DNA of 64,000 bases from Cytophagales bacterium. GTDB lineage: Bacteria; Bacteroidota; Bacteroidia; Cytophagales; Bernardetiaceae. The notes under the pieces are model-generated. The model was not told the origin of the DNA, made no database searches, and was given only the letters and a program-made list of their open reading frames with translations. The position numbers and the translations under genes were made by a program. The stretch is from assembly GCA_013299045.1 (NCBI GenBank), contig JAAFJX010000022.1:1-64000 (forward strand), read 5' to 3'. This document shows, piece after piece, positions 25,034-34,538 of this stretch. Position 1 is the stretch's first letter; each line of letters starts with the position of its first letter.

Positions 25034-25165
25034 TATTTAATACAAAAAAAACAAACCTGACCAAACTATATTTTTGGTATTGCTTTCATTTCTCTAAATT
25101 TGGTGGTAAATTTTGGCTTTAAAAGTGCCTCTTTGCTTAAATCTAACCTGACAAAAGATAAAGAT

Positions 25166-25381
25166 ATGAAGAAACCTTCCACTCGTCGAGTTATTCTTGC
25201 AGTACTGCTTGTCGCGGTGTCTTGCTATGTAGTTCCTAATTTATGGGCATTTATTGCAGGTGAAGAGGAAGTAAACTATGGTTCTTATTTTTCTGCCGCT
25301 TTTGGTATGCTTGCGGCGACCATTGCCGTTCATTATGCCATGTATGAGCCTGAAAAAAAGGAAGAAGAAAAAGACCACTAA
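25166..25381 (+). CDS. Small two-helix membrane protein, paralogue 1
   Basis: The start at 25166 gives MKKPSTRRVILAVLLVAVSC and a 71-residue protein; the upstream extension has no such basic lead. One N-terminal membrane segment is followed by GEEEVNYGSYFSAAFGML, whose hydrophobic part forms a second segment, and by a charged tail. The next gene, 25 nt downstream, encodes a related protein with the same layout and the same G(E/D)E...YGS motif. The pair is a tandem duplication of unknown function. Confidence 0.7.
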   Translation: MKKPSTRRVILAVLLVAVSCYVVPNLWAFIAGEEEVNYGSYFSAAFGMLAATIAVHYAMYEPEKKEEEKDH

Positions 25382-25406
25382 AATTTTATAGTAAAGAACC
25401 CAGCAG

Positions 25407-25610
25407 ATGAAAAAAGCCACTCTCAAACAAATTATCATTTCGTTACTTATTGTATTGATAGTCAGCACTTTCGTTCCTTTTGTTTATGGCCAGATAACAG
25501 GCGATGAGCCAGACTATGGTTCGTTTTTGGCGCGTGCTATTGTTTATGGAATAGGGGCTTATGTTGTACAAGTTTATTTTCTATCGGATAAGAGCAAGCC
25601 TCTGAAATGA
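25407..25610 (+). CDS. Small two-helix membrane protein, paralogue 2
   Basis: 67 residues, beginning MKKATLKQIIISLLIVLIVS. It has a first membrane segment, then TGDEPDYGSFLARAIVYGIG forming a loop and second segment, and a short basic tail. The MKK start, segment spacing and (G)(D/E)E-x-x-YGS motif match the preceding gene. They are very probably one transcript. The family is not recognised. Confidence 0.7.
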   Translation: MKKATLKQIIISLLIVLIVSTFVPFVYGQITGDEPDYGSFLARAIVYGIGAYVVQVYFLSDKSKPLK

Positions 25611-25616
25611 ATCTGG

Positions 25617-25757
25617 TTATTTTCTGCCTGTATCCTCGCCCGTAACAAGAACACTGAAGACCACCTCTAAAGACTGCAAGCCATTTGAATAGATTTTTGT
25701 TTGAGCACCTTTAACTTTTTTTATGCCCACAGGTTTAGCTTGGACTAGGTGGTTAAT
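25617..25757 (-). pseudogene. C-terminal gene fragment
   Basis: Read leftwards, 46 codons without a start give INHLVQAKPVGIKKVKGAQT, then KIYSNGLQSLEVVFSVLVTG, ending EDTGRK-stop. A stop lies just upstream in frame. The composition looks protein-like, so this is probably the decayed 3' end of a lost gene. The parent family is not recognised. Confidence 0.35.
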
Positions 25758-25968
25758 CTATAATTTCAATCATACGATAGCCTCTTAAGATTGTTAATGA
25801 AATATAGATAATTTGTTATTTCATTTGAACATCAAGCGTTTGATAGAATAAACAAGCATATAAACAGTCTTGGAATAACATTAAGTTTTCTATTTTGAAT
25901 TGAACGTATGTATGCTCTGGAACAATATCTTCGTATGTTTTCCAGTAAGCAGGACAAACTTTTCTATT

Positions 25969-26067
25969 TAGTCGTCCCTTAAAATACATATAAGATGCTT
26001 ACTATCAGAAAATTAAACAAGCATTTCTACTTTAAAATATCTTAGATACTTTTTAAGGGAAGACTAG
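25969..26067. repeat. TAGTC-family inverted-repeat element, compact complete copy (99 bp)
   Basis: The left end reads TAGTCGTCCCTTAAAATACA. The reverse complement of the right end reads TAGTCTTCCCTTAAAAAGTA. The two ends pair over about 25 of 28 positions. The interior contains ACTATCAGAAAATTAAAC, also seen in the copies at 19718 and 50871. No coding capacity exists, so it is MITE-like. The rest of the gap up to 26170 is AT-rich and otherwise blank. Confidence 0.65.
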
Positions 26068-26169
26068 CTAGTTTGGGGTGTTCATTTGGCAAATGTACAA
26101 ATCTATATTTGATTAACAATATCAAAAAATCAAATAGCCCCAAATGAAATCCTTAGATTCAAATGACGC

Positions 26170-26595
26170 TCAACTCAACAAAAAATTATCTGTTCGTCCT
26201 TCAAAGCGCTGCTTGTCAATTGTGTCATTATAAGGGCCTTGTTTGATTTCTATGAGTTCGGTATCCTCCAACATCTCAAACCCGTGCCCGCCTGCTGCCA
26301 GCAGAATGATGTCGTTATGATACAGTATTCGGCTGCTATGATAGGCGTTCTGCTGAGAGTAGAAATCTACGCGGGCGCTGCCAGACCGTATAATAATTAC
26401 CTCTTGTGTATTGTGCACTGCCCTGTTTTGTTGTAAATGGTTGTGTGGCTCCACAATATACCCCTTCGCCCTGTTCATATAACCGAGCTGCTGCGAAAAA
26501 TTATTGGGCGTAAAAAAACTAACGCTTTCGTGTTTATAAGTTGCTCGGACTATGATAGCGAGTATGGTATCGCCATCTTTGATATACTCTAACAT
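26170..26595 (-). CDS. Cupin-fold protein
   Basis: 141 residues from the ATG at 26595 (MLEYIKDGDTILAIIVRA). The jelly-roll core includes the motif EPHNHLQQNRAVHNTQEVII with candidate metal-ligand histidines, then SGSARVDFYSQQ and HNDIILLAAGGHGFEM. Cupins of this type occur as sugar-modifying or metal-binding proteins near polysaccharide genes, but none is nearby here. The reaction is unknown. Confidence 0.65.
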   Translation of the reverse strand: MLEYIKDGDTILAIIVRATYKHESVSFFTPNNFSQQLGYMNRAKGYIVEPHNHLQQNRAVHNTQEVIIIRSGSARVDFYSQQNAYHSSRILYHNDIILLAAGGHGFEMLEDTELIEIKQGPYNDTIDKQRFEGRTDNFLLS

Positions 26596-26673
26596 TGCGC
26601 TTTGATTTATATGCAACAAAGGCTCTCAGAAGTTACTCCGAAAGCCTTTGTTAATATTATGATTGACTTCCAA

Positions 26674-27516
26674 TTAGTTGACCGCTTTCTTGCGAATACC
26701 AGCAATGACGCTGATAATGGTGTTAAGGTCGCTGTCTGAAACAGTTACCACCGTTTCGGCAGTAGAACTGATGACCAACTCACCATTTTTCTCTTCTACT
26801 TTGGGTTTGCCACCCGTCTTAGTGGTTATAGTAACCTTATTGTAAGCTACTTGCAACGCCTTGAAGTCAGCGAGCAGACCTGCTACACCTTGTTGGGCGG
26901 TGTGTGGCTGTAGGCCAGCCATAATGGTTTCAAGAATTAACTTTTGCTCACCAATTTTTTCTTTGAGACGTACGTCTTTGCTTTGGTTGTACACGAGTGT
27001 GGTCAGGTACGTAGCTTCTAACCAGCCACCTGTTATGAGAAGAGCGCTCTGATAGCCTCTTTTCGTTTCGTTGAGGTGGTCATTGATTTCAGAAAAATTT
27101 TTGGTAGTTTCTTGAAGGAGCTTTTCTATGTTGCTGCCATTGGCGAGTTCGCTAAGAGCCTTTATGTCAAAGAAACGGCTCAGGCTCAATCCGTCCGAGA
27201 GAGACTTGACGGCATCAAGGTAATTGAGAACATCTTGATTTTTTTTGTAGAGACTAGCCATTCCCAAGTCTGTGCTATAAATTCCTAGATTAATGGCCTT
27301 TTTATAGTTTGTGGAATAATTACTCACATAGGATATATTGTTCAAATTATCCTTTTTGTAGTAACTGTCGCCCAGGGACTTTACAATTTGAGAAATTTCC
27401 AGCGACGAAGGAATGGAGTTCATCACATTCTCACCGTCCTGTGCGTTTGCGCTAAAAAATGATAGGCTACCGAGCGCAATCAAAAACGCGGCTATTGACT
27501 TGCGTAAATCTTTCAT
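26674..27516 (-). CDS. Secreted helical protein of unknown function
   Basis: 280 residues from the ATG at 27516. A Sec signal peptide (KSIAAFLIALGSLSFFSANA) is followed by a mature part that is mostly helical (SLEISQIVKSLGDSYYKK, LLQETTKNFSEINDHLNETK) and ends in a short beta-like segment. It resembles Bacteroidota secreted proteins annotated only as hypothetical. The cupin gene lies downstream on the same strand, about 80 nt away. No function is inferred. Confidence 0.7.
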   Translation of the reverse strand: MKDLRKSIAAFLIALGSLSFFSANAQDGENVMNSIPSSLEISQIVKSLGDSYYKKDNLNNISYVSNYSTNYKKAINLGIYSTDLGMASLYKKNQDVLNYLDAVKSLSDGLSLSRFFDIKALSELANGSNIEKLLQETTKNFSEINDHLNETKRGYQSALLITGGWLEATYLTTLVYNQSKDVRLKEKIGEQKLILETIMAGLQPHTAQQGVAGLLADFKALQVAYNKVTITTKTGGKPKVEEKNGELVISSTAETVVTVSDSDLNTIISVIAGIRKKAVN

Positions 27517-28289
27517 AAGGTCAAAACTCAGGTGGTTATTCACGAATTTTTATTGTTAAACGTTGATATTCTTTGTTTGGTGCATTTCAAAATTTAATTT
27601 TTTCAAATGCGTAGGACTCGTTATCTTACGAGTAGCAGTTAATTTACTATAACATCGTTATTTGCAAATACCACCAAAGCGTAAAGTTACAAATTTGCAG
27701 CCAATAATAACTGGCTTTAGAATTTGTTTAAGATAAACGCATTCTTAATAACTTTGTTTAGAAAGCCTTAACAAAATTTACTTTTTTTTTACTTTTATGC
27801 CCAAATACAAATGCAAGTTAGGCTTTAGCAGTGCCAAAGATAGAATGTTTTTTTATAATTTTATTGATAAATAATTTTCTTTTTTTTATAAAAAACAATA
27901 ATCAAAGAAAAAAAATACTCTTAATATATTGATTTTAAGTTGTTTATTGAAAAGAAAAAACAAACACTTCCGCCTTACTTTTTTTAATCAAAACTCTTTT
28001 TTTTATTACATACCAAAAACACTCTTTTTTTACTTTTTGTGTTCGTGCTTAAGGTTTTTGACAAACCTCAAGACTTGGTGCAGCCACAGTTTATGCGATA
28101 CCAATACAAAGGGAGATATTTCTGCACAAAAAGTTCTGTAGTCATCAGTCTTGCACCTACATTGAATTTTTTTAACGGAAGACTATTTATACTTTTTTCT
28201 ATTATTTACTTTTCGCAAAAATGAAATCTCTATTAACAGAGATGCGTCTCTTGTTGTAGTCTTATTTTTGAGTGTTGTCTATTGATTGG

Positions 28290-28515
28290 TCAGCCTTCTA
28301 AAATAGTATAGCTAGTTACGTGTTTTTTTTTTGCAGTCATATACCCTTGCGCGTGTGTGAGATGTGCCATCTGTCTTTTTGAGTAGAGAAAGCCTAAAGA
28401 TATAAAGGATATGCTGAAACACACAGGCCAAATCGCCTCTTTGGCTCTTTCGGACAGAGGTATCTGCCTCTTTATTCACTTATGCAAGCTGCTGCATTTA
28501 TCTGTTGAATCTAAG
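28290..28515 (-). mobile_element. IS30-family insertion sequence remnant, second copy
   Basis: The terminal repeat at 28493-28515 is identical over 23 bp to that at 20029-20051. The transposase start at 28370 reads MAHLTHAQGYMTAKKKHVTS and stops at 28290. It is shorter than the first remnant and has lost codons, and its leader carries an extra stretch (about 28437-28467). Only the first few dozen bases of the gene survive. Confidence 0.7.
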
Positions 28516-28542
28516 AAACCAACGCGCAAAAAAAGGGTACAG

Positions 28543-28576
28543 TTTGCAAAAAAATGTTTTGTTTGGCATATATTTG
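28543..28576 (+). promoter_or_regulatory. Probable promoter of the tricorn protease gene
   Basis: TATATTTG at 28569-28576 fits the minus-7 consensus. TTTG at 28543-28546 lies 22 nt upstream, slightly further than ideal. The leader to the ATG is about 100 nt. Confidence 0.45.
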
Positions 28577-28682
28577 GTACTTGAACGAAAACCCAACAGT
28601 TTTGACTTGCCTAGCTGCTTTTTTAACCAATAAAAATTTCGGCTAGTCAGAATTATTTACAGCTTACTTTCCTTAAAAACAG

Positions 28683-31600
28683 ATGAGAGTATTTTCTTTT
28701 GTATTGCTGCTAATATGTATTGGCAGTATACCAGTTTTTGCGCAAGCCGATGACGCACCGCTCTGGCTACGTTATTCCGCTATTTCGCCCGACGGCAAAA
28801 CTATTGCTTTTTGTTATAAGGGTGATATCTATACAGTCCCTACACAAGGCGGAAAAGCTACAGCGCTTACGCTCCACGAAGCTCGCGATTTCAAGCCCGT
28901 TTGGTCGCCAGACAGCAAGAGCATTGCCTTTGCGTCTAATCGCTACGGTAACTATGACGTGTTTACTATTCCTGCTGAAGGCGGAAAGCCTACACGCCTT
29001 ACTTTTCATTCGGACAGTGACCATCCAAGCGCTTTTACCTCTGACGGTAAGCGTATTTTGTTTCAAAGCAGTCGTTTTGTTGATGCTAAAAACATGGCAC
29101 ATCCAAACGATGTTTATAGCCAAATTTTTAGCGTGGCTACAACGGGTGGACTTGAAAAGTTTGAAAACACCAACTCTTTAGAGCGCGTAACACCCGATAA
29201 AAGTGGTAATCGTTGGCTTTACTACGACCGTAAAGGCTATGAAGACGAGTGGCGCAAGCATCATACTTCATCTGTAACACGCGATTTGTGGCTTTTCTCA
29301 CGGAACGATAACAAATACAGTAAGATAACCAGCTTTGAGGGCGAAGACCGTGACCCTGTTTGGAGTCCAGACGAAAAAGATGTTTATTATTTGAGCGAAA
29401 AAGGTGGCACTTTCAATGTTTGGAAGTTTCCACTGGCACAACCAGATAAAACAGAGCAAGTTACAAAACACAGCAAGCATCCAGTACGCTTTTTGAGCAT
29501 GGCTACAGACGGAACAATTTGCTACAGTTTTAATGGTGAAATTTATACCAAAACAGCCAGCGGCGAATCTCAAAAGGTGCGTATAAGCATTGCTACTGAT
29601 GAGCGAAACAATGCTTACAGCAATGAAAACAATCCCATGTTGGCTTCCGAAATGGCTATTTCTGCTAATGGTAAAGAGGTTGCTTTTATTGTTCGTGGCG
29701 AAGTTTTTGTAGCTTCTGCCGAGTTCAGTACTACTAAACGGATTACGAATACACCAGAACAAGAGCGCTCTGTGAGCTTTAGCCCTGATGGCCGTAGCCT
29801 GGTTTATGCTGCCGAACGCAATGGAAGTTGGAATATCTACGAGTCCAAGATTCTGAACAAAACAGAGCCGTATATGTATGCTGCCACCCAAATTGAGGAA
29901 AAAGCACTACTTGAGGGGCCTGAAGAAACCTTCCAACCGAAGTATTCGCCTGACGGCAAAGAAGTAGCCTATCTGGAAGAACGCACTACCCTGAAAGTTT
30001 TGAATCTTGAGTCCAAGAAAACACGTGAGGTTATGGCAGGAACGCATAATTATTCTTATGCCGACGGCGACCAGTGGTACGACTGGGCACCAGACAGCAA
30101 ATGGTTTTTGGTTACCTTCTTAGACAAAAGTCGTTGGCGCTCAGAGGTAGGTTTGGTTGAAGCAGTTGGGGGCAAGAAGCCCATTAACCTCACTGTCAGC
30201 GGTTATAATGACGACTACGCACGCTTTATGATGAACGGCAAAATGATGATTTGGTTTACAGACCGCCGCGGTATGCGTTCGCATGGTAGCTGGGGTTCAC
30301 AAGGCGACGTTTATGGTATGTTCTTTACGCAAGCAGCTATGGATACCTTCTCCATGAATAAAGCCGAAGCAGATTTGGTAACTGAAACTCAAAAACTGAT
30401 AGACGAGCAGAAAGCCAAAGACGCAAAGCCGGACGATGCAAAAAAAGATGAAAAAAAGGACGACAAGAAAGAAGAAAAAAAAGAGGCTGAACCGCTCAAA
30501 ATTGAAATGGACGGCCTACAAGACCGCATTAAGCGCCTCACAATACATTCTTCAAACCTTGGCGATGCCATATTGACTCCTTCCGGCGACAAGCTCTACT
30601 ATCTTAGCGCATTTGAAAAAGGCTACGACCTTTGGGTACATGAGTTTAAAGAGCAGCGCACCAAAATTGTGGCAAAGCTAGAAGCCTACGGCGGCCAACT
30701 CGCCATGGACAAAGAGGGCAAATACCTTTTTATGCTAAGCGGTGGCAATATCACACGCATAGATGTTGCCTCTGGCGAGCAGAAGCCTGTGATGTATAAT
30801 GCTCAGATGCAGCTCAAGACTGAAGAGGAGCGCGCTTACTTCTTTGAGCACATCTGGCGACAAGTAGATAAAAAATTCTATGTCAAAGACTTACACGGCG
30901 TTGATTGGCCTTTTATGAAAAAAGAGTATGCACGCTTTCTGCCACACATCAATAACTATCATGACTTTTCCGAAATGACAAGTGAGCTACTTGGCGAATT
31001 AAATGCCTCGCATACTGGTTGTTTCTACTTTGGTGGTGGTTCGCCTAATGGCGACCAGACAGCCTCTTTGGGCGCGTTTTACGACCATAGTTTCAATGGA
31101 AATGGTATCAGAATTGAAGAAATTATGGAAAAAGGCCCTCTACATAAAGCAGGTTTGGGGGTGAGTGCTGGCTGTATTATTGAAAAAATTGACGGTCAGG
31201 ACATCAACGCGAATACCAACTTCTATCAGTTTTTGAACCAAAAAGCAGGCAAATATGTACTTTTGAGCATTCTTGACCCTAAAACGAGCAGCCGCAAGGA
31301 CGTTCGCGTAAAGGCTATTTACAACTGGCAAGAAGGCGGCTTGCTTTACCAACGCTGGCTCAAAAAAATGCGCGAAATGGTGGACAAGCGCTCTAACGGA
31401 CGCTTGGCTTACGTGCACGTGGAAGGTATGGACGAGAGCAGCTTCCGTCATGTGTATTCAGAAGTTTTGGGGCGCTATGCGGATAAAGAAGGACTTATTG
31501 TGGATACACGCTTTAATGGTGGTGGATGGTTACACGACGACCTCGCCACTTTTTTGAGCGGAAAGCGTTATGCAGAACTCGTACCACGTGGTCAAAAAAT

Positions 31601-31946
31601 TGGTAGCGAGCCCGAAGACAAATGGTGTAAGCCATCGTTGGTTCTTATGGGTGAAGGCAATTACTCTGATGCGCATCTTTTCCCTTGGGTTTACAAAGAA
31701 CTCAAAATTGGCAAATTGGTTGGTATGCCCGTACCTGGCACAGGAACGGCCGTATGGTGGGAAACGCTCATGAATGGTGAACTCGTTTTCGGGATTCCAC
31801 AGGTAGGCGTTCGTGGCAGTGATGGCAAATTTGCCGAAAATGCGCAACTTGAACCAGATGTAAAAGTAGCTCAAAGCCCTGATAAAATAGGGCAGGGTAT
31901 TGACGAGCAAATAGATAAGGCCGTTGATGTATTGTTAGGAAAGTAG
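28683..31946 (+). CDS. Tricorn protease homologue (S41 family) with signal peptide
   Basis: 1087 residues with a Sec signal peptide (MRVFSFVLLLICIGSIPVFA). Two N-terminal beta-propellers made of PD40-type repeats (YSPDGKEVAYLEE, FSPDGRSLVYAAE) cover about 25-720, interrupted at about 575-605 by a K/D/E-rich linker. A helical C1 domain follows, then a PDZ domain (about 805-855, AGLGVSAGCIIEKIDGQ) and the S41 catalytic domain (VDTRFNGGG, then GEGNYSDAHLFPW with nucleophile Ser995). It should degrade peptides in the periplasm. It has its own promoter and a strong terminator, so it is monocistronic. A complete gene of normal length. Confidence 0.95.
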   Translation: MRVFSFVLLLICIGSIPVFAQADDAPLWLRYSAISPDGKTIAFCYKGDIYTVPTQGGKATALTLHEARDFKPVWSPDSKSIAFASNRYGNYDVFTIPAEGGKPTRLTFHSDSDHPSAFTSDGKRILFQSSRFVDAKNMAHPNDVYSQIFSVATTGGLEKFENTNSLERVTPDKSGNRWLYYDRKGYEDEWRKHHTSSVTRDLWLFSRNDNKYSKITSFEGEDRDPVWSPDEKDVYYLSEKGGTFNVWKFPLAQPDKTEQVTKHSKHPVRFLSMATDGTICYSFNGEIYTKTASGESQKVRISIATDERNNAYSNENNPMLASEMAISANGKEVAFIVRGEVFVASAEFSTTKRITNTPEQERSVSFSPDGRSLVYAAERNGSWNIYESKILNKTEPYMYAATQIEEKALLEGPEETFQPKYSPDGKEVAYLEERTTLKVLNLESKKTREVMAGTHNYSYADGDQWYDWAPDSKWFLVTFLDKSRWRSEVGLVEAVGGKKPINLTVSGYNDDYARFMMNGKMMIWFTDRRGMRSHGSWGSQGDVYGMFFTQAAMDTFSMNKAEADLVTETQKLIDEQKAKDAKPDDAKKDEKKDDKKEEKKEAEPLKIEMDGLQDRIKRLTIHSSNLGDAILTPSGDKLYYLSAFEKGYDLWVHEFKEQRTKIVAKLEAYGGQLAMDKEGKYLFMLSGGNITRIDVASGEQKPVMYNAQMQLKTEEERAYFFEHIWRQVDKKFYVKDLHGVDWPFMKKEYARFLPHINNYHDFSEMTSELLGELNASHTGCFYFGGGSPNGDQTASLGAFYDHSFNGNGIRIEEIMEKGPLHKAGLGVSAGCIIEKIDGQDINANTNFYQFLNQKAGKYVLLSILDPKTSSRKDVRVKAIYNWQEGGLLYQRWLKKMREMVDKRSNGRLAYVHVEGMDESSFRHVYSEVLGRYADKEGLIVDTRFNGGGWLHDDLATFLSGKRYAELVPRGQKIGSEPEDKWCKPSLVLMGEGNYSDAHLFPWVYKELKIGKLVGMPVPGTGTAVWWETLMNGELVFGIPQVGVRGSDGKFAENAQLEPDVKVAQSPDKIGQGIDEQIDKAVDVLLGK

Positions 31947-32013
31947 TATGGCCAAATCTAAAGCTGTTTTGGTTTAACCTTCTGCTTTTTTAGCGCCTGT
32001 TGTTCTTAAAATC

Positions 32014-32060
32014 ATACAAAAAGCAGGAAAATCTTTGCGGGTTCTTCCTGCTTTTTGTAT
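32014..32060 (+). terminator. Intrinsic terminator of the tricorn gene
   Basis: A perfect 16-bp stem (ATACAAAAAGCAGGAA at 32014-32029, its complement at 32045-32060) with a 15-nt loop, about 70 nt past the stop codon. The T-run lies inside the stem's right arm. Confidence 0.8.
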
Positions 32061-32238
32061 TGTAGTGTAAAATTGTACAGAACACTGCGAAGTAGGCAAG
32101 TAATGGATTAAGTAATGGATTAAGGAATAGATACAATAAAACGACAATAACTGCCTCTAAACGCAACCTAGCGTTCCTATTTTTCGTTTTTGAAGCACAT
32201 TATATTTTATTTTAGTAAGGGCTTTTAATCATTACTTT

Positions 32239-32976
32239 ATGCTGAATCAAAACTGGCTTACTGAAGGAATATTGGATTTTGAATACAAAAAGTATTTATT
32301 ATTGGCTTATTTTCAGGGTGTTGAAAAACACTTTAAGGCTCTTCAGCTCTATCCGGCTTTTGGCGAACTCGTTGCGCATACGCGGCATTTACAGACCCTT
32401 CAAAAGCAGCAACAGAGCTTAGAAATGCGCTTCCCTCAGCAACTAAGTGGCATCAAAGCGAATGAACTGAGCTATAAACCTCTTTTTGAGGCAGATAGCG
32501 CTATGCAAGAACTTAACAAAATTATGGACTTTGCGCTGCCAAAATTTCTGCAAGCCACCCAGGCTGGCCAAAATATTTATGAAGATGTCGCTCAAAAAAT
32601 ACAACTGCATACGGTGGGTTTGCTACCTACAAGCTTCAGAAGTGGTATTTTACTGCTTAGTGCCTTCAAAAACCGTTGTGTGGAAGTCTATGAATATCAA
32701 GTTACAGTTTTTACAGAGGCCAATGAGCGCTACCGAAGTTTGTATTTGAAGTGGCTGGAGCGCGTCCCCAAAGGCTTGTTACAAACATATGAGTCCTTGA
32801 AGGTACAGCTCAATAAGCGCCATCAAATTGCGGGCAATCCTGCTACCTTCTTGGCTGAGTCTGCCTTATTGTGCCCTCTTTCCGAAACGGTTTTGCCTAT
32901 TACGAAGCGCTGCCTCATGCAGAAAATTGCCCAGCTAGAAAACGAAAACGAGGATAATGCGCTTTTCTTAAAATGA
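32239..32976 (+). CDS. Hypothetical cytosolic protein
   Basis: 245 residues beginning MLNQNWLTEGILDFEYKKYL. It is predicted largely helical, with no signal or membrane segment. It is rich in Q and L (HLQTLQKQQQSLEMRF) and has a conserved-looking block PLFEADSAMQELNKIMDFAL. The N-terminal LTEGLIDFEYKKYLLLAY pattern recurs in Bacteroidota hypothetical proteins; no function is known to me. It stands alone after the tricorn terminator. Confidence 0.65.
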   Translation: MLNQNWLTEGILDFEYKKYLLLAYFQGVEKHFKALQLYPAFGELVAHTRHLQTLQKQQQSLEMRFPQQLSGIKANELSYKPLFEADSAMQELNKIMDFALPKFLQATQAGQNIYEDVAQKIQLHTVGLLPTSFRSGILLLSAFKNRCVEVYEYQVTVFTEANERYRSLYLKWLERVPKGLLQTYESLKVQLNKRHQIAGNPATFLAESALLCPLSETVLPITKRCLMQKIAQLENENEDNALFLK

Positions 32977-33142
32977 CAATGTTTAGGGGCAGTGAACCAA
33001 ATCCAAATATTTTTTTTGATGAGTGGAACTCAAACCATTATAAGTCATTATCCCAAAACTAAAGAATAAAAAAAGAATAAAAAAGAATAAAAAAAAGTAA
33101 CTTTTTTTATAAAATTGTACTAAATTGCAGCCGCTAAGCAGC

Positions 33143-33164
33143 TTACGTCAAGAAATTGACGTAA
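33143..33164 (+). promoter_or_regulatory. Perfect hairpin/palindrome upstream of the CoA-transferase operon
   Basis: TTACGTCAA (33143-33151), GAAA, TTGACGTAA (33156-33164): a perfect 9-bp dyad with a GAAA spacer, which as RNA would be a GNRA tetraloop. It lies 66 nt before the ATG at 33231 and has no T-run, so it is not a terminator. It may be an operator or a leader hairpin. A run of three GAATAAAAAA-like units sits just upstream (33064-33095). Confidence 0.5.
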
Positions 33165-33230
33165 CGGACTTGGCTTGGGGGCGTTTGGTACTATTTTGGT
33201 TAATAACACCGTTAAAAGCAGAGTAAAATT

Positions 33231-33839
33231 ATGCACGTCAATCCGCTCTATCAAAAACTGCTATCGTCTGCACTGATGGACACTAATCATACAGTTCGCC
33301 TGACGACTGAGGTACACATTCCTCTGCATAAGCGCAAGCTGGGGCTTCGTGCTTTGGGCTTTGCGCTCTTGTCGTTTTCATTACTAGCCCTTTGGTCTTA
33401 CTATGATACCACCGCCCTGCAATGGGTTTGGGGTACTGTGGCGCTTGTTTTGTTCGTAGGCTGCCTGATTGCAAGTGTCATTTATGCCTTTGGTTTTGTT
33501 TTTAAATTGTTGGAGCAAGCACCTGGGCTTTCTGTATCAAGAATGGGCTTGCGTGATAACTCCACGTTTTACTCATGTGGCTTTATGCCTTGGGAGAATA
33601 TTCAAAGTGTTCATGTTGTTCGTCAAGGCAGTAAACATTTGCTGGCCGTTAAAATAAAACATCCTCAAAAATACATAGCGCGTTTGAATGGACGAGCCCA
33701 AAAAGTAGCCGATAAACGCATGGAGTTGTATCAAACGCCTTATTTGGTCCGTATGGATTATTTGGACTGTAACATAGACGAGGTGTATACCCTTATTCAT
33801 CATCAAATTAACCAACATTCACATTTATTCAATGATTAA
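33231..33839 (+). CDS. STM3941-like membrane protein
   Basis: 202 residues. A short polar start ([16 protein letters not shown]) precedes two membrane segments (about 39-58 and 64-88), and a C-terminal PH-like domain includes [20 protein letters not shown]. This order (strand, two helices, G-(L/I)-x-D-N-S then W-E-x-I) matches the STM3941 family of inner-membrane proteins of unknown role. It overlaps the start of the CoA-transferase gene by 8 nt, so the two are translationally coupled. Confidence 0.65.
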   Translation: MHVNPLYQKLLSSALMDTNHTVRLTTEVHIPLHKRKLGLRALGFALLSFSLLALWSYYDTTALQWVWGTVALVLFVGCLIASVIYAFGFVFKLLEQAPGLSVSRMGLRDNSTFYSCGFMPWENIQSVHVVRQGSKHLLAVKIKHPQKYIARLNGRAQKVADKRMELYQTPYLVRMDYLDCNIDEVYTLIHHQINQHSHLFND

Positions 33840-34530
33840 GAAGACTGTTTCGGGTGCGAAAGAAGCGATTGCAGATATAAAAAGTGGTGTAACTATCATG
33901 TTTGGTGGCTTTGGCCTTTCAGGGATTCCTGAAAATTGTATTGCTGCCCTTTCCAATAGCGGTATTAATAATCTCACTTGTATTTCAAATAACGCTGGTG
34001 TAGATGGGTTCGGGCTAGGCTTGCTCTTAGAAAAACGCCAAATAAAAAAAATGATGGCCTCCTATGTGGGCGAAAACAAAGAGTTTGAAAGACAACTGTT
34101 ATCAGGCGAACTTGAAGTGGATTTGATTCCGCAAGGCACTCTTGCTGAGCGAATTAGAGCTGGTGGCGCTGGCATTCCTGCTTTTTTTACCCCTGCTGGC
34201 TATGGCACTGAAATTGCTAACGGGAAAGAATTTAGAGAGTTTGACGGCAAAATGTACCTCATGGAGCAATGGCTGCGTGCCGACTTTGCTATCGTCAAGG
34301 CATGGAAAGGCGACGAGTCCGGAAACTTGGTTTTTAGAGGCACGTCTCGTAATTTTAATCCCATGATGGCGACTGCTGGCAGAATTACGATTGCTGAAGT
34401 AGAAGAACTCGTACCTATTGGCGCGCTAGACCCTAACCACATTCATACACCGGGTATCTATGTGCAGCGTATCTTTCAGGGACAGAACTACGAAAAACGC
34501 ATAGAACAACGCACAGTCCGCACGGCATAG
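33832..34530 (+). CDS. scoA: 3-oxoacid CoA-transferase subunit A
   Basis: 232 residues with the family-I CoA-transferase alpha signature: [36 protein letters not shown] and the [20 protein letters not shown] block. It should bind the acyl-CoA/acid pair for CoA exchange between succinyl-CoA and a 3-oxoacid. The catalytic glutamate resides in subunit B, and no B-subunit gene follows; the next gene is lgt, 8 nt downstream. The B subunit must be encoded elsewhere. Confidence 0.93.
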   Translation: MIKKTVSGAKEAIADIKSGVTIMFGGFGLSGIPENCIAALSNSGINNLTCISNNAGVDGFGLGLLLEKRQIKKMMASYVGENKEFERQLLSGELEVDLIPQGTLAERIRAGGAGIPAFFTPAGYGTEIANGKEFREFDGKMYLMEQWLRADFAIVKAWKGDESGNLVFRGTSRNFNPMMATAGRITIAEVEELVPIGALDPNHIHTPGIYVQRIFQGQNYEKRIEQRTVRTA

Positions 34531-34538
34531 TCTTAGCC

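Larger units (their letters stand above)
27517..28682. other. Long gene-free interval
   Basis: This 1.17-kb stretch has no supported gene. It contains a T- and A-rich segment (27780-28060), a decayed TAGTC-element right end (TTTTTAACGGAAGACTA near 28166-28182), the IS30 remnant at 28290-28515 and the tricorn promoter. Confidence 0.6.
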
